Of a stretch of DNA of 7,613 nucleotides, positions 1-6,088 are shown in pieces (within the stretch, counting starts at the first letter, position 1; every line of letters starts with the position of its first letter). The notes below the pieces were generated by a model. The model was given only the letters and a program-made list of their open reading frames with translations, was not told where the DNA came from and did no database searches. Both the position numbers and the translations under genes were made by a program. Source of the stretch: an uncultured Thermoleophilia bacterium (GTDB lineage Bacteria; Actinomycetota; Thermoleophilia; UBA2241); the NCBI GenBank assembly GCA_903921965.1, contig CAIXSE010000175.1, positions 1 to 7,613 on the forward strand, in the 5' to 3' direction.

Positions 1-1120
1 ACAGCAGCCACGTGTGCCCCGGCTGCAGCAGGGCGAGCGCCACGCACGAGAGCCCGGCGAGCGTCCCCATGGCGAGCAGGGCGGGGACGCGCCGGCGATG
101 CAGCACGCGGTCGCTGACGAGGCCGCTCAGGGGCTTGCCGACGGCGCCGGCGAACTGGCAGAAGGCCAGCATGCCGGCGGCGACCGCCACGGCGTAGCCC
201 CAGGCGGTGTTCAGGAACAGCACGAGGTGCGCCAGCGCCGCGAACTCGACCATGCCGAGGAACAGGGCCGCGAGACCCATGAGCAGGATGTCGCGCGACT
301 TGAGCACGGCGACGAAGCCGGACTCGAGCGCTCTGCGGTCGGTGGCCTCGTCGCCGGTCACCGAGGGCAGGCCCTGGTCGATCTCGACGAAGGCGAGGCG
401 GTCCTCCGGCGGCCGGGCGGCAGTGCCGGCGGCGGGCGGCAGAGGCCGCCCGGGCGGGCCGCCGGCCCCGGCGGCGGGCGCGGCCGCGAGGGCCGCACCG
501 GAGGCGGGCACGGCCGGGTCGCGGTACAGCACCGCGGCCAGCCCGCAGACCACGAAGGCGAGGGCGGCCGCGAACGCGAACCCGGCCTGCCAGCCGTAGG
601 CCACGGCCAGGCCGGGCATGATGGCCGCCCCCAGCATGCCGCTGATGTTGACCGCCGACTGGTTCACACCCACGGCGGTCGCGCGCTCGTGCGGCGGGAA
701 CCACAGCATGATCGCCTTGACGGCCGTCGGGTAGATGAAGCCGCACCCGAGCCCCGAGGCGCCGAGGAGCAGAAGCATCGTGCCGTAGCTCGGCGCGAGC
801 GCCACGAGCCCGATACACACGCCGGTGACCGCCGTCCCGATGAGCAGCGCCCGGCGGACGCCGATGCGGTCGACCAGCCAGCCCGCGAAGATCAGCGTGG
901 GCGCGTAGGCGACGGCGGTGGCGCTCGTGAGCCCGCCGATCTGCGCGTTGTCCAGGTCGAACGCGCTCTTGAGGAACGGCGCCAGCGGCCCCACGCAGAG
1001 CCGCGAGAGGAAGACGATGAGGTACGCGCTCCACACCACGGCGAGCGCGACGAAGCGGTAGCGCGAGAGCGAGGGGGCCGCAGCCGCACCGGCCGCTCCC
1101 GAGGCGGCGGACGGGGTCAT
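1..1120 (-). CDS. Major facilitator superfamily (MFS) transporter, C-terminus cut off by window edge
   Basis: Read on the minus strand from ATG at 1120, the frame stays open for 373 codons to the window edge, so the last few membrane helices are missing (the family usually has about 400-500 residues and 12 helices). Hydrophobic helices start at about residue 21. The MFS motif A follows helix 2 ([11 protein letters not shown], residues 80-90) and recurs after helix 8 ([12 protein letters not shown], about 333-344), marking the two six-helix halves. The stretch [12 protein letters not shown] (140-151) is typical of organic-anion and nitrate/nitrite-type carriers. It should be an inner-membrane secondary transporter, but the substrate cannot be told. 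The linker between the halves (about 201-270) is long and rich in Ala, Pro and Gly. No good ribosome binding site precedes the ATG; a possible leaderless promoter is listed separately. It diverges from the SPFH operon. The family is near certain, the substrate unknown. Confidence 0.9.
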   Translation of the reverse strand, partial: MTPSAASGAAGAAAAPSLSRYRFVALAVVWSAYLIVFLSRLCVGPLAPFLKSAFDLDNAQIGGLTSATAVAYAPTLIFAGWLVDRIGVRRALLIGTAVTGVCIGLVALAPSYGTMLLLLGASGLGCGFIYPTAVKAIMLWFPPHERATAVGVNQSAVNISGMLGAAIMPGLAVAYGWQAGFAFAAALAFVVCGLAAVLYRDPAVPASGAALAAAPAAGAGGPPGRPLPPAAGTAARPPEDRLAFVEIDQGLPSVTGDEATDRRALESGFVAVLKSRDILLMGLAALFLGMVEFAALAHLVLFLNTAWGYAVAVAAGMLAFCQFAGAVGKPLSGLVSDRVLHRRRVPALLAMGTLAGLSCVALALLQPGHTWLL

Positions 1121-1126
1121 GACCGG

Positions 1127-1132
1127 AGTCTA
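1127..1132 (-). promoter_or_regulatory. Possible -10 box for leaderless transcription of the MFS gene
   Basis: On the minus strand TAGACT (fits TAnnnT) is followed by exactly six bases and then the ATG at 1120. This would place the transcription start on the A of the start codon. Leaderless mRNAs of this layout are common in actinobacteria, and no Shine-Dalgarno sequence is visible before this ATG. No convincing -35 box lies 16-18 bases upstream, so the call is tentative. Confidence 0.3.
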
Positions 1133-1201
1133 CCGGCTGGCGGGCGCGCAAGCCCGAGAGCGGGCCGCCGGGCAAACTCCCCGGCTCGAACGCCGGGAGG
1201 T

Positions 1202-1230
1202 TTGGCTCGGCGATACTGTGGTGATATCAT
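1202..1230 (+). promoter_or_regulatory. Sigma-70-like promoter of the SPFH-RHH operon
   Basis: TTGGCT (1202-1207; 4 of 6 bases match TTGACA) and TATCAT (1225-1230; 5 of 6 match TATAAT) are separated by 17 bases, the ideal spacing. Transcription would start near 1237, giving a leader of about 80 bases before the ATG at 1317. The -10 box lies at the centre of the palindrome 1210-1241, so a bound repressor would block it. The AT-rich patch stands out in a very GC-rich window. Confidence 0.6.
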
Positions 1231-1241
1231 CTCAGTATCGC
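1210..1241. repeat. 32-bp near-perfect palindrome, probable operator
   Basis: Arms GCGATACTG (1210-1218) and CAGTATCGC (1233-1241) are perfect inverted repeats. Between them TGATATCA (1222-1229) is itself palindromic and shares the same centre, 1225.5. Only two of the 16 mirrored position pairs fail to match (1219/1232 and 1221/1230). GATA/TATC elements are therefore arrayed symmetrically with centres about 12 bp apart, near one helical turn. That suits a dimer-of-dimers regulator, such as the RHH protein encoded at 2365 or a PadR-type repressor. The overlap with the promoter suggests repression. The identity of the binding protein is inference. No U-rich tail follows, so it is unlikely to be a terminator. 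Confidence 0.72.
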
Positions 1242-1316
1242 ATGACAGGGGCGCCGCCGCGCCACCCGGGCGGGCAAGGGGCCCGCCGGCGCCGCGGCCC
1301 GACGGAGGTGGGAGTC

Positions 1317-2354
1317 ATGAGCACGGCAGTCTCCAAGGTCCCGACCAGGGAGCGTGAGAGGCAGGTGATGAGCGGCTGGGGCATGCTTGTCGTGACCATC
1401 GCGCTCTACGTCGCCTGCCCCGTGCTCATCGTGTTCGCGTTCCTCAACGGCACGACGTCGGCGAGCGGCGGCGCGCAGCCCGTCTGGTGGGTGTTCGTCG
1501 CCGGCATCGTCGCCGTCGTCGCCGCCGCCATCCTCTCCCCCGGGTTCTTCACCCTGCAGCCCAACGAGGCGCGGGTGCTCATCCTGTTCGGCAGCTACAA
1601 GGGCACCTGCAAGCAGGGCGGCTTCCGCTGGGGCAACCCGTTCTACGCCAACGGCCCCGGCGGGCAGGGCGGAGGCACCTCGGTGTGGACCCAGACGAAG
1701 AAGAAGTCCGACGCCGAGACCACGCAGAGCCAGGGGAGCAAGCTGCGCCGGTACAAGATCAGCCTGCGCGCCCGCACCCTCAACGGCGAGCGGCTCAAGG
1801 TCAACGACAAGCGCGGCAACCCGGTCGACATCGCCGCCGTGGTGGTGTGGCGCGTCGACGACACCGCGAAGGCGGTCTTCGACGTGGACGACTACGACTC
1901 GTACGTGGCGACCCAGAGCGAGACCGCCGTACGGCACCTGGCCAGCACCTATCCGTACGACTCCGGCGAGACCTTCGCCGACAGCGACGACGAGATCACG
2001 CTGCGCGGCAACGTGGACGAGGTGTCGGAGGCGCTGCGCGTGGAGCTCGGCGAGCGGCTCTCGCAGGCCGGCGTCGTGGTGGAGCAGGCGCGGCTCTCGC
2101 ACCTCGCCTACGCGCCCGAGATCGCCCAGGCGATGCTGCGCCGCCAGCAGGCCGAGGCCGTCATCGCCGCGCGCCGCAAGATCGTCACCGGCGCCGTCAG
2201 CATGGTCGAGATGGCGCTGGACGAGTTCAGCAGGCACGGCACCGTGGACTTCGACGAGGAGCGCAAGGCCGCCATGGTGAGCAACCTGATGGTCGTGCTG
2301 TGCGGCGAGAGCCAGGTCACGCCGGTGGTGAACACCGGCACGCTCTACCAGTGA
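1317..2354 (+). CDS. SPFH/Band 7 (prohibitin-like) membrane protein
   Basis: ATG at 1317 is chosen because GGAGGT (1304-1309) lies 7 bases upstream and the putative transcription start (about 1237) excludes the longer frame opening at 1119. The 345-residue product has two N-terminal membrane segments (about 21-43 and 56-75), then an SPFH domain beginning [21 protein letters not shown] (78-97, with FG at 91-92). The body carries stretches I recall from the bacterial family: [67 protein letters not shown] and the C-terminal VNTGTLY. SPFH proteins form oligomeric scaffolds in membrane microdomains; the specific role of this subfamily is not known to me. About 35 polar residues (111-145) interrupt the usual NPFY-to-KISLR junction. 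The next gene follows after 10 bases and is probably cotranscribed. Family assignment is firm; function is unassigned. Confidence 0.93.
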   Translation: MSTAVSKVPTRERERQVMSGWGMLVVTIALYVACPVLIVFAFLNGTTSASGGAQPVWWVFVAGIVAVVAAAILSPGFFTLQPNEARVLILFGSYKGTCKQGGFRWGNPFYANGPGGQGGGTSVWTQTKKKSDAETTQSQGSKLRRYKISLRARTLNGERLKVNDKRGNPVDIAAVVVWRVDDTAKAVFDVDDYDSYVATQSETAVRHLASTYPYDSGETFADSDDEITLRGNVDEVSEALRVELGERLSQAGVVVEQARLSHLAYAPEIAQAMLRRQQAEAVIAARRKIVTGAVSMVEMALDEFSRHGTVDFDEERKAAMVSNLMVVLCGESQVTPVVNTGTLYQ

Positions 2355-2364
2355 CGGACGGGCC

Positions 2365-2550
2365 GTGGCCGCGCGCAAGCAGTTCCTGCTCCGCATCGAC
2401 CCCGAGCTGTGGCTGGAGGTCGAGAAGTGGGCGGCCGACGAACTGCGCAGCGTGAACGCGCAGATCGAGTACCTGTTGCGCGAGGCCGTGCGCAAGCGCA
2501 CGGGGCACGCCCCGGGCGCCGGCCGGGAGCCGGCGGACGACGAAGGCTGA
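2365..2550 (+). CDS. Arc-type ribbon-helix-helix DNA-binding protein
   Basis: A 61-residue protein starting at GTG 2365, 10 bases after the SPFH stop; no strong ribosome binding site is seen (weak GGACGG), so translational coupling is likely. The fold is readable. A beta strand KQFLLRID (5-12) should lie in the DNA major groove through alternating side chains. It is followed by helix A ([14 protein letters not shown], 13-26), a turn RSVN (28-31), and helix B ([14 protein letters not shown], 32-45). The tail (47-61) is polar and probably disordered. [14 protein letters not shown] is the conserved signature of small RHH proteins that I recall next to SPFH genes in several phyla. RHH proteins act as dimers and often repress their own operon, so the palindrome at 1210-1241 is the obvious candidate target. 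Such proteins are often annotated as antitoxins, but no toxin gene is present here. The family is clear; the regulatory role is inferred. Confidence 0.88.
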   Translation: MAARKQFLLRIDPELWLEVEKWAADELRSVNAQIEYLLREAVRKRTGHAPGAGREPADDEG

Positions 2551-2585
2551 ACCCGCCGGGCCGAAGAAGACGCAGCTGCAGGGCC

Positions 2586-2616
2586 GAGGCCGGCCGCCGG
2601 AAGGCGCGCCGGCCTC
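2586..2616. terminator. GC-rich hairpin between convergent operons, possible bidirectional terminator
   Basis: GAGGCCGGC (2586-2594) and GCCGGCCTC (2608-2616) form a perfect 9-bp stem with a 13-base loop. It starts 35 bases after the RHH stop codon, and its right arm overlaps the stop codon of the converging GGDEF gene (2615-2617). No U-run follows on either strand, so it is not a classical intrinsic terminator. U-less hairpins of this kind are often proposed as terminators in high-GC actinobacteria. Position supports the call more than sequence does. Confidence 0.45.
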
Positions 2617-4234
2617 AGCAGCTCCAGGAACAGGCCACCTCGCCGGGACCGGCGCCGCGGGCCGAGCGCAACGCCGTCTCGGCCTGGTGCAGCAGCGCCG
2701 GCAGCAGGTCGGTGCCCGAGTGGTCGGTGGACGCGACCCCCACGCAGGCGGTCAGCTCGATGACGGCGCCGCCGGCCGGCACACGCAGGTCGGCGACCGC
2801 GTCGCGCAGGCGCCCGGCGACCTCGAACGCCTCGGCGGCGGTGAGGTGCGGCAGCACGATCCCGACCTCGTCGCTGCCGAGGCGGCCGACCAGGTCGAAG
2901 GGGCGCAGCGCGTGCCTGCAGGCCGCCGCCAGCGCCCTGAGCACGGCGTCGCCGGCGGCCTGGCCGTAGGCGTCGTTCACGCGCTGCAGTCCGTCGAGGT
3001 CCAGGACCGCGACGCCGAGTCCGTACCCGTACCTCACGGCGCGCATGAACTCGTGGTCGGCCTGCTCCTGCCAGGCGTGACGCGACAGCAGGCCGGTCAG
3101 CTCGTCGCGCGACGAGAGCTCGCCGAGCCGGGTGACCAGTTCGGCCGACTCGGTGACGTCGTGCAGCGTGAGCGCGTGCCCCACCACCCGCCCCGCGGCG
3201 GTGCGGACCGGGGTGAGCACCAGGGAGAACTCGCGCTGGCGGCCGCCGTCTTCGGGCAGGGCGATGGAGACGTCGGCACGCATGAGCACGCGCGGCCCCC
3301 CGTCGTTGGCCGCGACGGCCTCGCGGTGCAAGCCCTCGAGCATGGCCGGGTGGATGGCCAGCACCTCGCCCATCGGCCGGCCGATGGCGTCGTCGCTGAG
3401 CGAGGGGAACACGCGGCAGGCCGCCGGGTTGAAGTCACGGAGCCGGCTCTCGAGGTCGAGGACGACGAGGCCGTCGTCGAGGCCGTCGATGACCGCGTCG
3501 CGCGCCAGCGGCGCCACGTCGAACAGACGGTAGTGGAACAGGGCGTAGCCCATCAGCAGGCCCGAGACCCCCACCACCGCCATCGCCGGGTTGTAGTCGG
3601 GCCAGGGGGACAGCCCGAGCGCGTACAGACTGCCGGCCACGAGAGGGATGAGCGTGGCCACAAGCAGCGCCGCGTACTGGCCGACGTGGATGCGGCGCGT
3701 GTGCATCATCCCCCGGACGAGGATGACGGTCACGGCGGCGAAGAGCACGTAGGCCCACGGGATCCACACGAAGGCCCACAGGGGGCCGTAGTCGGGCGCG
3801 AGCGCGGTCAGGGAGCCCTCGGAGACCAGCGAGGGGTCGCCGCGGAACAGGCTGCCGGGGTTGACGAAGATGAGCACCACGATGGCCGCGCAGGCGACCG
3901 CGAGAGCCGTGAACAGCGGGCGCGAGAGGCCGCGGCCGCGGCTGTGGACCAGCACCACCTCGAGCCAGAGCAGGGGGAGGGCCGTGGTGCCGATGTACTG
4001 CACGTCGGCCCAGACGATCTTGGCCTCGAGGCTCGTCGCCATGAGCTCGAACATGTACCCCGCCGACCACAGCAGCAGCGCAACGAGGGACGCCGCGAAC
4101 CACGGCGCCGACTGCACCGTCCGGTTCCTCCACGTGACGTACAGGAGCACGAGGACGACACCGCACGAGAAGGCCAGCGGCAGGACGTACGGCGTGTAGG
4201 CGTAGCCGGTCACATCCCTTGTGTCGGCGCGCAA
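2615..4234 (-). CDS. 7TM-PAS-GGDEF signalling protein with degenerate (probably inactive) GGDEF domain
   Basis: The 539-residue frame starts at TTG 4234; GTG 4213, seven codons in, is the alternative. Seven hydrophobic helices (about 15-34, 44-66, 80-97, 106-124, 150-172, 187-207, 216-233) form the 7TM sensor module of the kind found in HisKA_7TM proteins. A PAS domain follows (about 244-362, with DFNPAA at 267-272), then a GGDEF domain (about 374-533). The GGDEF domain keeps DELTGLLSR (377-385), DLD (412-414), ND (420-421) and the inhibitory-site RPFD (444-447). However, the signature reads GSDEV (453-457), FK is LQ (416-417), GH is GQ (424-425), and the C-terminal AKxxGR is ARGAGP (525-530). 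In PleD the basic residues of that last motif contact GTP phosphate. Catalysis is therefore unlikely. It may bind c-di-GMP at RxxD, or partner the intact paralog upstream, 18 bases away in the same operon. Domain calls are firm; loss of activity is inferred. Confidence 0.9.
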   Translation of the reverse strand: MRADTRDVTGYAYTPYVLPLAFSCGVVLVLLYVTWRNRTVQSAPWFAASLVALLLWSAGYMFELMATSLEAKIVWADVQYIGTTALPLLWLEVVLVHSRGRGLSRPLFTALAVACAAIVVLIFVNPGSLFRGDPSLVSEGSLTALAPDYGPLWAFVWIPWAYVLFAAVTVILVRGMMHTRRIHVGQYAALLVATLIPLVAGSLYALGLSPWPDYNPAMAVVGVSGLLMGYALFHYRLFDVAPLARDAVIDGLDDGLVVLDLESRLRDFNPAACRVFPSLSDDAIGRPMGEVLAIHPAMLEGLHREAVAANDGGPRVLMRADVSIALPEDGGRQREFSLVLTPVRTAAGRVVGHALTLHDVTESAELVTRLGELSSRDELTGLLSRHAWQEQADHEFMRAVRYGYGLGVAVLDLDGLQRVNDAYGQAAGDAVLRALAAACRHALRPFDLVGRLGSDEVGIVLPHLTAAEAFEVAGRLRDAVADLRVPAGGAVIELTACVGVASTDHSGTDLLPALLHQAETALRSARGAGPGEVACSWSC

Positions 4235-4237
4235 GGG

Positions 4238-4243
4238 CTCCTT
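4238..4243 (-). promoter_or_regulatory. Ribosome binding site in the 18-base gap between the two GGDEF genes
   Basis: On the minus strand AAGGAG lies three bases before TTG 4234 and 24 bases before the next in-frame candidate, GTG 4213. GTG 4213 has its own AAGGG only two bases upstream. Neither spacing is ideal. AAGGAG is the better Shine-Dalgarno match and favours TTG. Alignment of YAYTPYVLP with the paralog's MDYSSQLLP would also allow the GTG. Confidence 0.5.
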
Positions 4244-4252
4244 GATGAGCAG

Positions 4253-5899
4253 CTACAGCAGACGGCCCCCACGCACGCGGTCGCGTCCGGCCCGTTTGGC
4301 CTCGTACAAGGCGGCGTCCGCGGCCTCGAGCAGGGCGGTCACCGTCTCGTCCGTCACGCCCACGGAGCTCGCCACGCCGATGCTCAGCGTCGTCCGTACG
4401 AGAGACCCGGAGACCACGACCGTCAGGCCGGCCACCGCCGCGCGCAGCCTCTCCGCGACCTTCTCCCCTTCCTCCGGGCCGTCGTGCGGCAGCAGGGCGC
4501 AGAACTCGTCGCCCCCCATGCGCCCGACGATGTCGAACGGCCTGAGCTGCTCCCGGCAGGTGGCGGCGACGGCACGCAGCAGGTCGTCGCCGGCCCCGTG
4601 CCCGTAGACGTCGTTCACCAGCTTGAAGTCGTCCAGGTCGAACACCAGCATGCTGAGGGGGAGGCGGTGCCGGCGCGCGCGCTCGACCTCGCGTTCCGCG
4701 AGGCCGAAGAAGCGCCGCCTCGACAGCAGGCCGGTGAGCTCGTCGGTGCCGGCGAGGCGCTGGACCTGGCGGAGCAGCTGCATCAGGCGCGTGACGTCGT
4801 GGAGCACGAGCGCCGTGCCGATGCGCCCGCCGGAGGGGCTCAGCACCGGCGCGAGGCTGAGCGAGTAGCGCCGCCCCTCTCCCTGGGCGCCGCCGTCCGC
4901 CGCGCGTGCCGGCACGGTGACGACGTCCTCGCCGTCGTCCTCGTCGGCGGACCCGGGGACGGACGGAGCGGCCGCGTCCGCCGGCTCGGCGCGCGCGGTC
5001 CGGTCGCCGGGCGCGAGCTCCCCGAGGCGCGCGAGCACCTCCGGCGCGCGCGCCAGCACCTGCTCGACCGGCAGCCCCAGGGTCTGGTCGGTCAGCTCCG
5101 GCACGACCAGCGCCGCGGCCGGGTTGAAGTCCACCACACGGCCGCGCACGTCGAGCACGAGCACGGCGTCGGTCAGGTGCTCGATGACGGCGGCGCGCGC
5201 CAGCGGGGCCAGGTCGAAGAGCCGGTACCGCCACAGGGCGTAGGCGCACAGCAGCGCGGAGATCGTGATGATCGCCGTCGCGGGGTCGTAGTCGCTCCAC
5301 GGCAGCAGGTCGGCCGAGTAGAGCGCGCCGACGATCAGGGGCAGCAGGGTAGCCACGACCAGGATCAGCGCACGCTGCCGGAAGACCCCGTGCGTGTGCC
5401 GCGCGCTGCGCACCAGCACGACCAGCGCCGCGACCAGCAGCCCGAACTGGAAGGGCACCAGCAGCGCGAAGTACGCGATCCCGTAGTCGGCGGCGAGGAC
5501 GCTGAGCGAACCGGCCACGGCCAGCGACGGCGTGCCCCGGAAGGTGCCGGCCGGATCGACGAGCACCACGACGAGCAGCGCGGCGCACACGAGCCACAGG
5601 CCGGCCGTGACGAGGCGCGGCAGGCGCGGCGCGCCGACGATGGCGCGGACGGCGAGGAACCAGAACACGGCCTGCGGCAGGATCGCGAAGAACTGCACGT
5701 CCGCCCACGCGAGCTTGTCTTGCAGGGAGACGGCGGACAGCTCGGCGATGTACGCCACCGTCCAGACCAGGAGGCAGACGAGCGTACCGGTGAACCAGGG
5801 CGCCGCCGGCTCGCGCCAGTGGCGCAGGGCGACCACGAGCAGCCCGGCCACGACGAGGGCCGAGATGACGAAGGGCAGCAGCTGCGACGAGTAGTCCAT
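4253..5899 (-). CDS. 7TM-PAS diguanylate cyclase, intact GGDEF domain
   Basis: Predicted to condense two GTP into cyclic di-GMP at the inner membrane in response to a membrane or PAS signal. From ATG 5899 the product has 548 residues. Seven hydrophobic helices (about 5-26, 35-57, 70-88, 97-114, 141-163, 178-195, 206-223) are followed by a PAS domain (about 232-370; DFNPAA at 257-262). The GGDEF domain (about 384-545) shows DELTGLLSR (386-394), DLDDFK (421-426), ND (429-430), GHxxGD (433-438), the inhibitory-site RPFD (453-456), GGDEF (462-466; bases 4502-4516), LSIGVAS and ALYEAKRAGR (530-539), so all catalytic signatures are present. An acidic, Ala-rich stretch (about 297-342) sits inside the PAS region. 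An in-frame GTG at 5929 would add ten residues; neither start has a clear ribosome binding site. ATG is preferred because the paralog's similarity begins there. It is the first gene of a two-gene operon, and the paralogs look like a tandem duplication. Confidence 0.93.
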   Translation of the reverse strand: MDYSSQLLPFVISALVVAGLLVVALRHWREPAAPWFTGTLVCLLVWTVAYIAELSAVSLQDKLAWADVQFFAILPQAVFWFLAVRAIVGAPRLPRLVTAGLWLVCAALLVVVLVDPAGTFRGTPSLAVAGSLSVLAADYGIAYFALLVPFQFGLLVAALVVLVRSARHTHGVFRQRALILVVATLLPLIVGALYSADLLPWSDYDPATAIITISALLCAYALWRYRLFDLAPLARAAVIEHLTDAVLVLDVRGRVVDFNPAAALVVPELTDQTLGLPVEQVLARAPEVLARLGELAPGDRTARAEPADAAAPSVPGSADEDDGEDVVTVPARAADGGAQGEGRRYSLSLAPVLSPSGGRIGTALVLHDVTRLMQLLRQVQRLAGTDELTGLLSRRRFFGLAEREVERARRHRLPLSMLVFDLDDFKLVNDVYGHGAGDDLLRAVAATCREQLRPFDIVGRMGGDEFCALLPHDGPEEGEKVAERLRAAVAGLTVVVSGSLVRTTLSIGVASSVGVTDETVTALLEAADAALYEAKRAGRDRVRGGRLL

Positions 5900-5990
5900 A
5901 GGCAAGGGAGCGGAACGACCGCAGGCCACCTATCGGCGCGAGAGGCCCTCGCCTGAAGCCTCTGCGGCGCGAACGGGAATGCTCACTGCA

Positions 5991-6012
5991 GCCGGCGGGA
6001 CACGCCGCCGGC
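5991..6012. repeat. Short perfect inverted repeat in the gap between divergent genes
   Basis: GCCGGCGG (5991-5998) and CCGCCGGC (6005-6012) form an 8-bp stem with a 6-base loop. It lies in the 189-base gap between the diguanylate cyclase start (5899) and the MBL-fold start (6089). It could be an operator or a leader hairpin. In DNA this rich in G and C, such repeats also arise by chance. I found no convincing -35/-10 pair in the rest of this gap on either strand. Confidence 0.3.
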
Positions 6013-6076
6013 CGCGACGGCCCGGGAGAGCACGCCGGCGGACCGTCGCGTGCCGGACGCGGCGCGCGAGACCTGC

Positions 6077-6083
6077 GAGGAGG
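6077..6083 (+). promoter_or_regulatory. Strong ribosome binding site deciding the start of the MBL-fold gene
   Basis: GAGGAGG is followed by five bases and GTG at 6089. This favours the 6089 start over the GTG at 6050, which has no Shine-Dalgarno sequence and would add 13 residues unlike the family's usual start. MHEIAPGIHTW is a typical N-terminus for this fold. Confidence 0.7.
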
Positions 6084-6088
6084 CAGAC

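Noticed and set aside
1167..1185. GCCGGG-7-CCCGGC inverted repeat upstream of the MFS gene
   Set aside because: A six-base pure G/C repeat is expected often by chance at this base composition and has no supporting context.
1119..1316. N-terminal extension of the SPFH gene from the ATG at 1119
   Set aside because: It would cross the promoter, the palindrome and the MFS start. The ATG at 1317 has a well-spaced GGAGGT, and the protein from there begins as expected.
14..1357. A 447-codon open frame on the plus strand
   Set aside because: It is antisense to the MFS gene, with low-complexity Arg/Gly/Glu composition, and runs into the SPFH start region. The minus-strand frame has proper membrane helices and MFS motifs.
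2365..2550. Reading the RHH protein as an antitoxin of a toxin-antitoxin pair
   Set aside because: No small toxin-like gene adjoins it. The neighbour upstream is an SPFH protein and downstream there is a convergent operon.
2687..5956. A 1089-codon open frame on the plus strand
   Set aside because: It runs antisense to both GGDEF genes. Its translation is Arg/Gly/Glu/His-rich with no recognisable domain, while the minus strand encodes clear 7TM-PAS-GGDEF proteins. It is a by-product of high GC at third codon positions.
5941..5963. AGAGGC-11-GCCTCT inverted repeat near the cyclase start
   Set aside because: Arms of six bases with an 11-base loop, no tail and no matching context; likely chance.
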